Of a stretch of 64,000 bases of DNA, positions 23,811-33,226 are shown piece by piece. A model generated the notes under the pieces. That model did no database searches, was not told the DNA's origin, and was given only the letters and a program-made list of their open reading frames with translations. Position 1 is the stretch's first letter. Each line of letters begins with the position of its first letter. This DNA is from Numida meleagris (taxonomy: Eukaryota; Chordata; Aves; Galliformes; Numididae): NCBI RefSeq assembly GCF_002078875.1, contig NC_034410.1, forward strand, positions 36,868,108-36,932,107. The letters run 5' to 3'. Position numbers and translations under genes: made by a program.

Positions 23811-26800
23811 GTGGAATCATGAAGCTATAGCATTGTGAGATCTAATGTAAGTTAGGACAACCAAAGACGTGGGTCAGCTGCTGTGAATTAACACTAAATA
23901 TTGTGACTTTTTTATTTACATCATTCATGCACAAAAGGTGGAACCCTTCTCTGCAGATTGCCTCTTTGTGTTTACAGGTGGCTCTTGGCAGCACGATAGC
24001 TTAATTTCATTCAATTTCTCCTGAGTTAGAGATACTCAAGTATTCTGATGATACCAAGCAGCTAAATGACACAGTATAGGGGAAGGCCATGGGATAGTCT
24101 TTTAAATCCTCATGCATTAAAGTTTTGAAAGTACATCTCAAATATTTGTACTTGTCAGTCCTGTCCTAACCACAGTGAGCTCTGTCTAAAGCAAAGGAAA
24201 GATATGGAAAGAATTTTGATGAAGATGGTTAAAAAAGCAGTTTTTCTTTGCAACTCTAGTCAGAAGGGGTCATAATGTAATCATGTCTGGAACAGCAATA
24301 CAGGTGTCAGGTACATCCCTCTGCGAGGACTATCACCCAGGCGTGCCTGTACTGCGCAGCAGAGGTCTGCACCAGCTGCTGGTGACTTGTCCCAAAGCTA
24401 GAGATAGCATGGTTCCTCTGATACGTGAAGCGAGAAGCCCTAAGGGCATGGGGTGGCACCAGGCTCATGCTAGCTCTGCCACCTCTCCATCAAAGCTGGG
24501 GGCTGTTGTACTTCATGGCTGTCCTGTATGCCCCATGCAAACATTTCTGGTTGGCTTAGTACTATCTTGTGGATCTCTTCACCGCACCTCTTTCATTTGA
24601 AGGCTTATCTTGCTGCTGAACCCATGAGCATAAATCAGTGTTGGCATTTCATTTCCCCTACCCCCGCTTACGTGGCTCCTTATGTGGGAGGCATTAATTT
24701 AGCCCAGGGTAATCAGTGGTGTTCCTGATATTTCCCACTCAACCATTTGAAAGCCTGTAAAAGCAACCACCACCAAGATGATGAAGAAGGGGAGTAGCAC
24801 TGAGTTGAGAAAATAGAGTTGACAAGTTACAGAAATAACGCTGCCTGAGGTTGAGCCATTAATGAGCAAAAGAAAACAAACCTCATCTACAAGAAGACCG
24901 CCTGTCACTTTGAATGTAATGTTATGAATATTTAAAAGAAAACATAAAAAAAAATCCAGACATACCGTTTTTCTCGTCTGAAAATCAGAAACTAATAAAT
25001 TGTTCTGTAGATAAATTATGTAAAAAGATGCCAGTTTTAAGGAAGGCAATATGTTGCTAATTTGAAAGAGAAGAGAACCAAGCACAGTTAGTACGGGATT
25101 TGGGGCAAGAATGCAAAGGTCCAGTGAAAATGAGAATAACTTCTCACAAACTTAATTTTGTTATTTTTCATCAAGTGATAGAAAAACAAAGAAGTGCTGC
25201 TGCTGGCTGTGCTAGGGAAGCTTTTCTTGCACTGATTTCTTTTTTTTTTTCCCCAGTATGTGTCTGGCTAGAAATTAATTAACTAACATTATGTGACCAT
25301 CTCTATCTCACGAAATAAAAAACCATAAGCATATAACAAAGACATCTCTGACACTGCAGTGAACAATTTTGGCAGCTGAAGCTGTGTTCAATCTATAAAC
25401 AGGTTAGTAATATTTAATACTTCAATTTGTATGCAGGGAGATTATCCTTTTTTTCGTAACAATTCTATATTTAAGATTACCAGGGCTTCAGGCAGAACTG
25501 TTTGGGTAGTAAAGTAATAAACTAACACTAGAATACTGAGCAAAGAAAAAAAAATCCCATTACACTAACAGCAGCCAACAGCAGTTAATGGTTTTCAGCT
25601 GTTGCAGATCTAATTGATCTTGTTGCTATAACAGAAAGCAGTTCTCTGTGATTCATATGCTTTTTTTACTGGAACATATTCTACTCCCTTGCTGTTTTTA
25701 AGCCTCACTAACTCTGATTTTTCCCTTTTCTTAAATGCTGTTGCTAACAACGCATTCAATTTAGAGCTAATATTAGTCAAATAAAAATTCTGTTAGTTTG
25801 CTGAGACTTGAATTTTCTCTTGATTAAATGGAAAGGCCAAACTACTTAAATTCAGTTGTGCATTTCTTATACTTATTAATTCACTGCTTTGAAGTGTCAC
25901 ACCCACACTCATTAGCCCAGATTTATATGTACCTTGAAATCCGTATCTGCCATGAATATATCAGACAAGACTAAAATGTTGTAAGCGTTTGCCCATCAGT
26001 TGCAGTCCAGTGTCAAAATCTCTTCTCTGTTTTGCTTGTGGAGCTTCCATGGGTGCCAGCAGAATCCAGCATTTTCTGCAGGACATGGTTTGACAGGTAC
26101 AGCCAGTAGAGCTGCTGGTACCACTTAGAATACACATGCAAGCACTTTTCACTTTTCTTTCGTAGAGCACTCATAAACTTCTGATGTATTAGTTTAATTT
26201 TTCACAAAGGCATTACTCTGAATTATTTCACTAGAACTTTAATGTTGTTATATTGGGAGAGTTGTTTACTTGATGTGACTATTTTTTGATGAAAGGAAAC
26301 ACAAAAAAGCAGGACTAGTGTGAAAATCAATAGAAACTTGCATTGGTAGTTTAAATTGTAATTCATCGAAGAAGAGTTTGTTCACTTCTTATGAATGCGA
26401 GGACGTATCAAAGAGGAAGTTCTACTAAGAATGTTAAGAATTGCAATGGAAAAGTAGACTCTATATTTTGACATTATTCAGATTCCATCTTCACTTTGAG
26501 AGCTGTGTATATCTGTAAGCGGGCACGCTGCTCTACGGAATGATCGTGCTTGCCAGTTTTGTGTGAAAAGAGTCTTGGCTCCCGGCAGATGCTGTGGCAG
26601 CATTTGTCCCTATGTTATTGAAGTAAAATACTATGTATTAAGAAACTTGAAGCACCTTTCTCTAGAAAAAAATGGTTTTGAAACTGTCAAAGTGGTGCAG
26701 TGGCTCACTGTACCTCCTGCTCGTTTCTTCTTGTTCTTATAAAGGCGTCTATTGCTGTACTGTAAGACAAAGTAATATTTTCTAGCAGAAAACAAATGGG

Positions 26801-28106
26801 GAATTTTTCCTTTCTTCCTTTCCTGTTACTGTTGCTGAGTTGTTCTGATTTGTTGGGTTTTTTTTTTTCCTCCAAGGGTTGACACAGAGCCCCCTGAGAA
26901 TTTTTAACATATGAGAGTAGATAACCTTGTTCTTTTGTTCACTCATCCCTGCCCTATTCCGATTGCCTGGGGCTGTTTTCTGAATATTCCATTTCATATC
27001 CGTTTAACACCTTCTCCATTCTTCTTTCTGCCTTCATTCATCAGTTCAGAATAATGTTACATCCAGTGTATCAGCAGAAAGCATAACAAAGACCTTTCAG
27101 ACATAATCTCATCAGTGTTGCATTGAAGGAAGAGTCCCTAAGAGCAAACCAGGGTTGTATAAATACAAACGAGAATGCTGTTTCAGCCAAATGCTCAAGT
27201 TCAAATTTAGCATCTCCTTGAGTCTCTTGCTTATCAGAGACTTGACATTTCTTAAAAGATTATTCTACTTCACCCATGACAAGAAGATGTTACCTCTGCA
27301 TGCTGTCTCTCTGATGCCCAATATGTTTCTCACAGAACCAGACACCATCCTGCCAGGGGAATATGGCAGCATATAGCTCAGAGTAAATCTTGGGCTACAA
27401 AAAGACTAAGAAATGCCAATGTGCATAGTTCAACATCAGAACTATGCTGCTGAAATAACATTTCCAGTTATTTGAATAGCTGTAATTTAAATAAACAAAA
27501 GAACAGCATCTTGTCATCCTGGTTGAAGAAAATGACTTTTAATGAGAAGCTTATAAAGGAGCATTTTTGTTCATGTGAAAAAAATGAACAAAGCCTCAGA
27601 AAATGAATTTTCATGGAACATAAATGATTTTTAAGTCACTCCTAGATGTGGAACAACGTGCAGGCTTAAGAAACACTTTTATCCTGAACGTAGTATTTCC
27701 ATTTTCCTATTCAAATGCTTTCGCAGAGGGGTTTGTATTCAACAATTACCATCAGGCAGGGCAGAGAAGAGTACCTAACAACAGCTGTGAAACCTTGTGA
27801 ATGCAAATGTTCCATTTCCATGAACAATGCACATGTACCATTTGGAATGGCATGTGTGTTTCTAGGAACCAGACTACTTTTAGAGACACATTTTATATGT
27901 GATCTTAGGAATGTGCTGTGTCACGTTTTATATTTCAGTATTAAAACTTTATTGGTAAATAGCGGTCTTCTGTTTCCAAGAGGGAAACTGAAGTCCCTAT
28001 TAGAATTTAATGGTAAAATAATAATTACACATTCATCGTCTTTGAGTTTTAGAAAGAACCCAGTAGACAAAGTAAGGTTTTCAGATGTACAACATTTTTT
28101 AACAAC

Positions 28107-28119
28107 AAAAAAAAAAAAA
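28107..28119. repeat. Poly(A) run, A13
   Basis: A pure A13 run inside the 160-codon frame at 27715-28197, where it yields consecutive Lys codons. This counts against that frame being a real protein. Confidence 0.8.
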
Positions 28120-28957
28120 GTAAAATTTACCTTGCAAATGACACAACAGCAAATAAAGTTTACACTAGAAACCAAAGCCATCTGGCAAATTAAGTGAAAA
28201 TTAATGATTAAAGAAAATCTCACTGCTTTTGTAGTGTGTTTTCATCCATCTGTGCCCAATTATAAAAGAGTTGTCAAAGAAAGGAAGCCACTGGTGGTTA
28301 ATTCCAAACTAATCCAGAAAGCCTGAAAATGTCCATCAATGCGTTTCTTACAGTTTCTAATCTCTGCAGGTTTCTGATAAGAGGAGCATTAAACTATGGT
28401 GTCATGAATCTTGGCTCTCACGTTTGAAACTAACAGAGATGTACTACCTGTGATCATTTTAGATTAAGGAAATACCATCTTTCAAAAGCACACTACTGAT
28501 AGAATTTATAAAAGGAAGAAAACTATGTTCAGATCCATTTCTGTCATATACTGCCAACACAGCAATTGCAGTTAACAATATCTAGACTCTAAAGCCATCA
28601 GCTGTGACCTGAGCAGATAGGGCTGAAGTGCTGTGTTATATTGCAGAGCAGGCAGTGCTGGGGAGGCAGTACACCCCGCAGCAGCTCCGTGTCATGTTAG
28701 GCTCAGAGGGCTTTCCTGCCCAGGGCACCTTGATGAATGGTAGCTTAGGCTGGGAATTTGCAAATTTCCTGACACTTTACCTTGTACCACCCTGCAGTTT
28801 CACACCCTTAGTTGACTTCACAAGCACCTGTATAGACTTGCTCAGCATCCTACGAGTTGCAGACCAGCTGTACATTGTTCTCTCTGCAAAGAGGAGACTG
28901 CTCTCTATTTCAAAAGGAAGGAGCTGGCAATAATCTTACTGTTAGTTTGAGCTCTAA

Positions 28958-28962
28958 CATTG
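28958..28962. repeat. Target site duplication (left), LTR copy 1
   Basis: CATTG flanks the left edge of the LTR; the right-hand counterpart at 29485-29489 is GATTG. Four of five bases agree, which fits a 5-bp duplication that has since taken one substitution. Confidence 0.55.
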
Positions 28963-29484
28963 TGTCAGTGGTTTACGGGTGTTCGGCCCGGTTCCGTGAC
29001 GAAGGGGACGGGGGATCCACGGGTCCCGGGTCCCGGGAAAGGGGAAAAGGGTAAGGAGATGGCCCTGAGAGCAAAGAACAGTGGCAACAATCTGAGGAGA
29101 AACAAACTAATTTACTAAATAAGATATCGGAATGCAAAACAACACACTATAATACAATATAATTACAATTTAAGCTGATAAATCCAATACAGAGAGAGAA
29201 TGTCCCAAAATCAAGGTAGGCCTTACTCTACTACCGATGATAAGACGGCTGGAGAGCGAGGTGCTGCCAAGACGAGAGACGGGTGGAAAAAGAGGGATGA
29301 GGTCTCGTGATCTGCAAGTTTTTATACTGCGAGCTTTTATCTTTTCCCTCCAGCTGGAAATGGTAACAGAGGATAAAAGTACCATGGGGACTGTAGTAGT
29401 CCTTCTCTTCTGAGAACCAGGTATATCCACTACATGATGTTATGATGTGGAATACCAATAACCGAAAATCACAAAACCATGACA
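28963..29484 (-). mobile_element. Solo LTR of an endogenous retrovirus-like element, copy 1
   Basis: A 522-base unit which, read on the minus strand, begins TGTCATGG and ends CTGACA, with the TG...CA and short inverted terminal repeats typical of retroviral LTRs. It matches the plus-strand copy at 31270-31798 along its whole length with roughly 5% differences by eye. A TATAAAAA box lies internally. The element-internal regions expected next to a provirus (primer binding site, polypurine tract, gag-pol-env frames) are absent on both sides, so this is a solo LTR left by LTR-LTR recombination. A 5-bp duplication points to an ERV-L-like (class III) group, but that assignment is inference. Open frames within it are incidental. 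Confidence 0.9.
29319..29326 (-). promoter_or_regulatory. TATA box of LTR copy 1
   Basis: TATAAAAA on the minus strand, at the same internal position as in the second LTR copy. It is preceded by GGGAAAAGATAAAAG. It would drive transcription to the left, away from LTR copy 2. Present-day activity is unknown. Confidence 0.6.
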
Positions 29485-29489
29485 GATTG
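29485..29489. repeat. Target site duplication (right), LTR copy 1
   Basis: GATTG, matching CATTG at the left edge in four of five positions. Confidence 0.55.
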
Positions 29490-30571
29490 TTTTCAAGTCG
29501 GGTCTGACTGTGACTGCAAAGCTGTGGGGACTTCTGGCCACGCTTGCTCCATAATAGATAGCCTTCCTTGGGAAGGCTGTTCTGCGGTCTTTCTTTAGAA
29601 GTGGTGAAAAGACAGCTACACCCAAAAACGAGTTTCATAGAAGTGTCTACTTTATTAATTGCCCTTTTGAGATCCTTCCCGTTGAACTCGGAAACTGGTC
29701 TCTGTATGTGAAAGTTAGTCTTCGTGATACCCCTTCATAATGGAATTTAGACCTAACAGTAGGTCCACAATAGAAGAATTAGTGAGGAACAACCATAGGG
29801 AAGGGCAAGTCTTTCCATTTATATTCTCCTTTTGCAGATGAGGAGTTGATGTCAGGGAAGGAGTGACAGAAGAACATTAGGTAATGACATAAACTAAGTT
29901 TCAGTGTGGATTCTTTAGTAGCTGGTAGGAAGGCATGAGCTTGCTTTTGAGCCTCTTTTGAATTAGGGGCCGCTGTTCTACTCTGCCCGCTTTCTCTCAG
30001 ATGATATAGGAGAGGGATCTGGGACTGTGATCAGGTTAAAAAAAAAGTTGGGAGTGGTGTCATTCTTCTCTAGCTCTACCTTTTTCACTGTCAGCCTCCT
30101 GGTGTTGTCTCTGAAGGTTCTGCTTTTTAGTCATTCTCAGGGTCTTAGTGCAACTCCTTCATCTGACGTGGTCTACATTAGAACGTATGAGACTTGAAAA
30201 GTTCATATGTATGAAACATTTGTAGTTGTAAACTGTCAAAACTCAGTGACATCTGCTTTCTTAAATGAGCCCATATGAGGCTGGTGCACTCGTTCCTTTT
30301 AAATAATGCACTTGAATTAACCCGTTACACTCTTCTGATAGCAGACAGCATAAATCAACACTATGTAATCATAACATTTACAGACATCTCAACGTCCTTC
30401 TCAGCTAGTACATTCAAATTGTCTACTCAAACAGAGACTGTAGTTTGACATGTAATTGTTTTTGGCTGCAGTTCAGGCTTATACAGCCCTTGTAACTCCT
30501 TGGTTGTGTTGGTAGAAGTATTTGTGCAGCCATGCAGTGAACCAGATCAGGGAGCTGAGCCAAGTTACAGG

Positions 30572-30601
30572 AAAAAAAAAAAAAAAAAAACATTTTTTTT
30601 T
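30572..30601. repeat. A19-C-A-T9 homopolymer pair
   Basis: A19 is followed after one C and one A by T9. The A and T arms can fold back on each other. No gene context. Confidence 0.85.
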
Positions 30602-30659
30602 AATAAGGTTATTTTTGAGCTAGATCAGTTCCCTGCACTGGCAAACTGGAAGCAAGAGG

Positions 30660-30674
30660 AAAAAAAAAAAAAAA
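30660..30674. repeat. Poly(A) run, A15
   Basis: A pure A15 run about 60 bases after the previous homopolymer pair; the two give a spurious Lys-rich open frame. Confidence 0.85.
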
Positions 30675-31039
30675 GCAGGGAAAAGTGAGAACTTATGCCA
30701 GTGTAACATTGAAATAAGGCATGTCCAGCCATGTTCTAATGTATGTTTCCAGTGGGGCATAGAAGATTGCTACATCTAAATACCAACATTAAATGGTAAT
30801 TCAAGAAAGCTCTTTGTTATTGTCAAAGTAGAAATTGTTACATTATTTTTTTTTTTTCTGGAATGCAGAACTCATTTTTAAACTTGGCTGTCCGATTCTT
30901 TGATAAACATCATTATTGCTTGGGGCGGAGGAGGAGTTAAATTTATTGTTATGATTCAGGAATGGCTGATAATGCTATTTTAATTTTGCAAATTAGATTC
31001 TGCTTCAAATGGAAAACTCAAACATATATTCAAGGAGCT

Positions 31040-31123
31040 AGTTATACCTCAGTTATACCTGTATATTCCTATACTGTATATTCCTGTACATTCTTATTCT
31101 CAATTATATCTGTGTATTCCTAG
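31040..31123 (+). repeat. Degenerate short tandem repeat
   Basis: Imperfect repeats of a TATATTCCT-like unit, with AGTTATACCT twice at the left end and GTATATTCCT variants after it, spaced by roughly 11 to 20 bases. It ends just before the 5' edge of the CR1 copy. Confidence 0.5.
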
Positions 31124-31149
31124 TGTCGTGCACAACATCCTGGTCCCCA

Positions 31150-31269
31150 ATTTGAGAAAAATGGATTTGATGTATGGACACTTACTAGATAAGGAATTGG
31201 CTGGATGATCTCACTGAGAGAGCTGTGGTCAGTGGCTCAATGTCCAAGTGGAAACTGGTGATGATTGGC
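31150..31269 (+). mobile_element. CR1 LINE, 5' segment of the copy split by an LTR
   Basis: The segment carries ATTTGATGTATGGACA, AGATAAGGAATTGGCTGGAT and GTGGTCAGTGGCTCAATGTC, which correspond to the CR1 ORF2 reverse transcriptase coding region. It stops exactly where LTR copy 2 begins. The element resumes at 31799 with the next expected CR1 sequence, so the two parts were one insertion. The 5' edge near 31150 is approximate. Confidence 0.85.
31265..31269. repeat. Target site duplication (left), LTR copy 2
   Basis: TTGGC directly precedes the TG of the LTR and is repeated exactly at 31799-31803. The target is CR1 sequence. Confidence 0.9.
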
Positions 31270-31798
31270 TGTCATGGTTTTATGATTTTCGGTTATTGGT
31301 ATTCCACATCATAACATCATGTAGTGAATGTACCTGGTTCTCAGAAGAGAAGGACTACTACAGCCCCCACGGTACTTTGCTCCTCTGTTACCATTTCCAG
31401 CCGGAGGGAAAAGATAAAAGCTCGCAGTATAAAAACTTGCAGATCACGAGACCTCGTCCCTTTTTTCCGCCGTCTCTCGTCTTGGCAGCACCTCGCTCTC
31501 CAGCCGTCTTATCGTCGGTAGTAGAGTAAGGCCTACCTTGATTTTGGGACATTCTCTCTCTCTGTATTGAATTTATCAGCTTAAATTGTAATTATATTGT
31601 ATTATAGTGTGTTGTTTTGCATTCCGATATTTTATTTAGTAAATTAGTTTGTTTCTCCTCAGATTGTTGCCGCTGTTCTTTGCTCTCAGGGCCATCTCCC
31701 TACCCTTTTCCCCTTTCCCCTTTTCCCGGGACGTGGGCCCTTGGGTCCCCCGTCCCCTTTGTCACGGAATCGGGCCTAACGCCCGTAAACCGTCGACA
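31270..31798 (+). mobile_element. Solo LTR of an endogenous retrovirus-like element, copy 2, nested in CR1
   Basis: A 529-base LTR begins TGTCATGG and ends GTCGACA, bounded by perfect TTGGC duplications. It carries a TATAAAAA box, TC-rich and CCCCTTTCCCC stretches near the 3' end, and the same internal sequence as copy 1 in opposite orientation. No internal retroviral sequence follows; CR1 resumes at once, so it is a solo LTR. The LTR reads in the same direction as the interrupted CR1 reverse transcriptase frame. The 5-bp target duplication favours an ERV-L-like group over ALV-like elements, which make 6 bp. Group assignment is inference; the LTR structure is seen directly. Confidence 0.94.
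31428..31435 (+). promoter_or_regulatory. TATA box of LTR copy 2
   Basis: TATAAAAA on the plus strand at the position shared with LTR copy 1. If active it would start transcripts running through the rest of the LTR into the downstream CR1 fragment. Confidence 0.6.
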
Positions 31799-31803
31799 TT
31801 GGC
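31799..31803. repeat. Target site duplication (right), LTR copy 2
   Basis: TTGGC, identical to the left copy at 31265-31269. Confidence 0.9.
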
Positions 31804-31815
31804 ATTCCTAAGGAA

Positions 31816-32403
31816 TTGGTGCTGGGACAGGTACTATTTAAAATCTTTGTAGGCGACATGGACAGTGTAGTTGAGTACACCCTCAGAAAGTTTGCAGATG
31901 ACACCAAGCTGCGTGGTGCAGTTGACATGCTAGAGGGAAGAGGGATCATTCAGAGGGATCCAGACAGATGTGAGAGGTGGGCCCATGCCAACCTCATGAA
32001 GTTCAACAAGGTCAAGTGCAAGGTCCTGCACCTGAGTCGGGGCAATCCCAAGCACAGATACAGGCAATGTGCGCTTGCAGCTCAGAAGGCCAACTGTATC
32101 CAGAGTTGCATCAAGACAAGCATGAGTAGCAGATTGACGGAGGTGTTTTTGTTTCTCTACTCGGCTCTAGTGAGACCCCGCTATGGAGTACTGGGTCCAG
32201 TTATGGGGCCCCCAATACAAGAAGGACATGCAGCTATTGGAGCAAGTCCAGAGGAGGGCCACGAAGATGATCAGAAGGCTGGAGCACCTCCCCTATGGAG
32301 ACAGGCTGAGAGAATTGGGGCTCTTCAGCTGGGAGAAAAGAAGGCTCCTGAGGGACCTTGTAATGGCCTTCCAGTACTTGAAGGGGGCCTATGTGAAAGC
32401 TAG
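31816..32403 (+). pseudogene. CR1 ORF2 (reverse transcriptase) C-terminal remnant, first frame
   Basis: A 195-codon frame whose first part reads as the CR1 ORF2 polymerase: FADDTKL at residues 26-32 is the catalytic-type motif of LINE reverse transcriptases, followed by a KFNKVKCKVLHLSRGNPKHRY stretch typical of CR1. Around 32058-32068 the sequence jumps to RQCALAAQKAN, and I infer an in-frame loss of a few dozen residues relative to intact CR1. After LVRP (near 32180) the frame shifts and the rest of this frame is out-of-frame translation. The Met is incidental, lying just after the LTR. The protein would be a dead polymerase fragment without its endonuclease. Confidence 0.85.
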
Positions 32404-32593
32404 GGAGGGACTTTTTATAAGGGCATTTAATAACAAGATGAGGGGAATTAGCTTTAAACTGGAAGAGAGTAGATTTAGACTAGATATTAGAAACAAATTG
32501 TTTACTATGAGGATGGTGAGACACTGGAACAGGTTGCCCAGGGAGGATGTGGGTGCCCCCTCCCTGGATAGGGCTTTGAGCAACCTGGTCTAG
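32183..32593 (+). pseudogene. CR1 ORF2 C-terminal remnant, second frame
   Basis: This frame continues the CR1 ORF2 after a one-base shift near 32180. EYWVQLWGPQYKKDMQLLEQ, RRATKMIRRLEHLPYGDRL and RHWNRLPREDVGAPSL are characteristic CR1 C-terminal sequence, and SNLV followed by TAG at 32591-32593 is the natural ORF2 end. Its first Met is internal to the old protein, not a true start. The shift separating it from the previous frame looks like a single-base insertion in the ACCCCGCTATGGAG region. No function is expected. Confidence 0.88.
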
Positions 32594-33182
32594 ACAGAGG
32601 CGTCCCTGCCTATAGCAGAGGGTTTGGAACTGGAGGATCTTAAATGTCTCTCCAACTCAAACCATTCTATGACTCTATTTACTTCAGTGATGCTGATCAA
32701 ATGTAATTTAGGGCAAAATTTTGTCTGTCAAATTTCAGTTTCAACCTTACATGCAAAGTACTCATTCCTACATATCTTTTAATATAATCTACTCCAAAAA
32801 TAGTTTCATATACTTATTTTATTTTCAAGCCCTCCAGGGATTTCTGTTGTGTATCGCATCCAGTATTTCTGTAGGTATATGCAATAGTAAACAAGAAAAT
32901 CCTGTGGTGGTTTAGAACTCCTAAAAAACAATTTCAAAGAAAAATTATCTTTTCTGTATACCAGCACCATTTTGAATGTTGTGGCAATATGCATCCTATG
33001 AACATAAGAATTTACCTGACACATTATAAGTAAAATATCATTTACATTAATTGAATTTAAAGATCAGGCAAGTTTAGACTGGAGGTCCTGGGGTCAGGGA
33101 AGTATCTTTTACAAAGTCAAAAACTTCTTTTTCCTACTGAGATTCTTAACAGCATTAGAGCTCTTTTGAAAGTCCATTTCTT

Positions 33183-33226
33183 AAAAAAAAAAAAAAAAAA
33201 AAAAAAAGAGGAGAGGAAAGGAAGTA
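33183..33226 (+). repeat. A25 run passing into a purine tract
   Basis: A25 is followed by GAGGAGAGGAAAGGAAG, giving one long purine-only block. No polyadenylation signal precedes it, which argues against a processed transcript insertion. Confidence 0.85.

Larger units (their letters stand above)
23811..28962. other. Unassigned noncoding DNA upstream of the LTR cluster
   Basis: No gene is supported. A relatively GC-rich patch at 24283-24600 encodes an unrecognised 105-codon frame, and 27715-28197 encodes an unrecognised 160-codon frame on the plus strand that overlaps another open frame on the minus strand. Neither shows a domain, signal peptide or convincing composition. A canonical-looking polypyrimidine tract with CCCCAG lies at 25235-25256. 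A second CpG-retaining patch lies at 26519-26583. Confidence 0.6.
29490..31149. other. Spacer between the two opposed LTRs
   Basis: No retroviral internal sequence and no gene is recognised. The two LTRs point in opposite directions and each has its own target duplication, so this is not the interior of one provirus. It holds A/T homopolymers at 30572-30601 and 30660-30674 and a degenerate tandem repeat at 31040-31123. Confidence 0.65.
31799..32680 (+). mobile_element. CR1 LINE, 3' segment of the copy split by an LTR
   Basis: This segment resumes the CR1 exactly after the LTR and runs to its 3' end. It includes GCAGATGACACCAAGCTG (reverse transcriptase FADDTKL region), GTGAGACCCCGC, GTCCAGAGGAGGGCCACGAAG, and the terminal TCCAACTCAAACCATTCTATG followed by GACTCTATT, a decayed octamer tail. 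Together with 31150-31269 the copy spans about 1 kb of CR1. It looks like a B/C-type subfamily from memory. The coding remnants are listed separately. Confidence 0.93.

Noticed and set aside
24699..25085. 128-codon hydrophobic minus-strand frame resembling a membrane protein
   Set aside because: Its hydrophobicity follows from T-rich codons (Phe, Leu, Ile, Val). There is no family signature.
29231..29638. 135-codon minus-strand frame overlapping LTR copy 1
   Set aside because: It is an incidental frame through the LTR and its flank; the same LTR sequence gives a similar frame at 31248-31529. LTRs of this type do not encode a protein here.
28963..31798. An intact provirus with two LTRs
   Set aside because: The LTRs are in opposite orientation, each has its own target duplication, and the spacer has no gag, pol or env sequence, primer binding site or polypurine tract.
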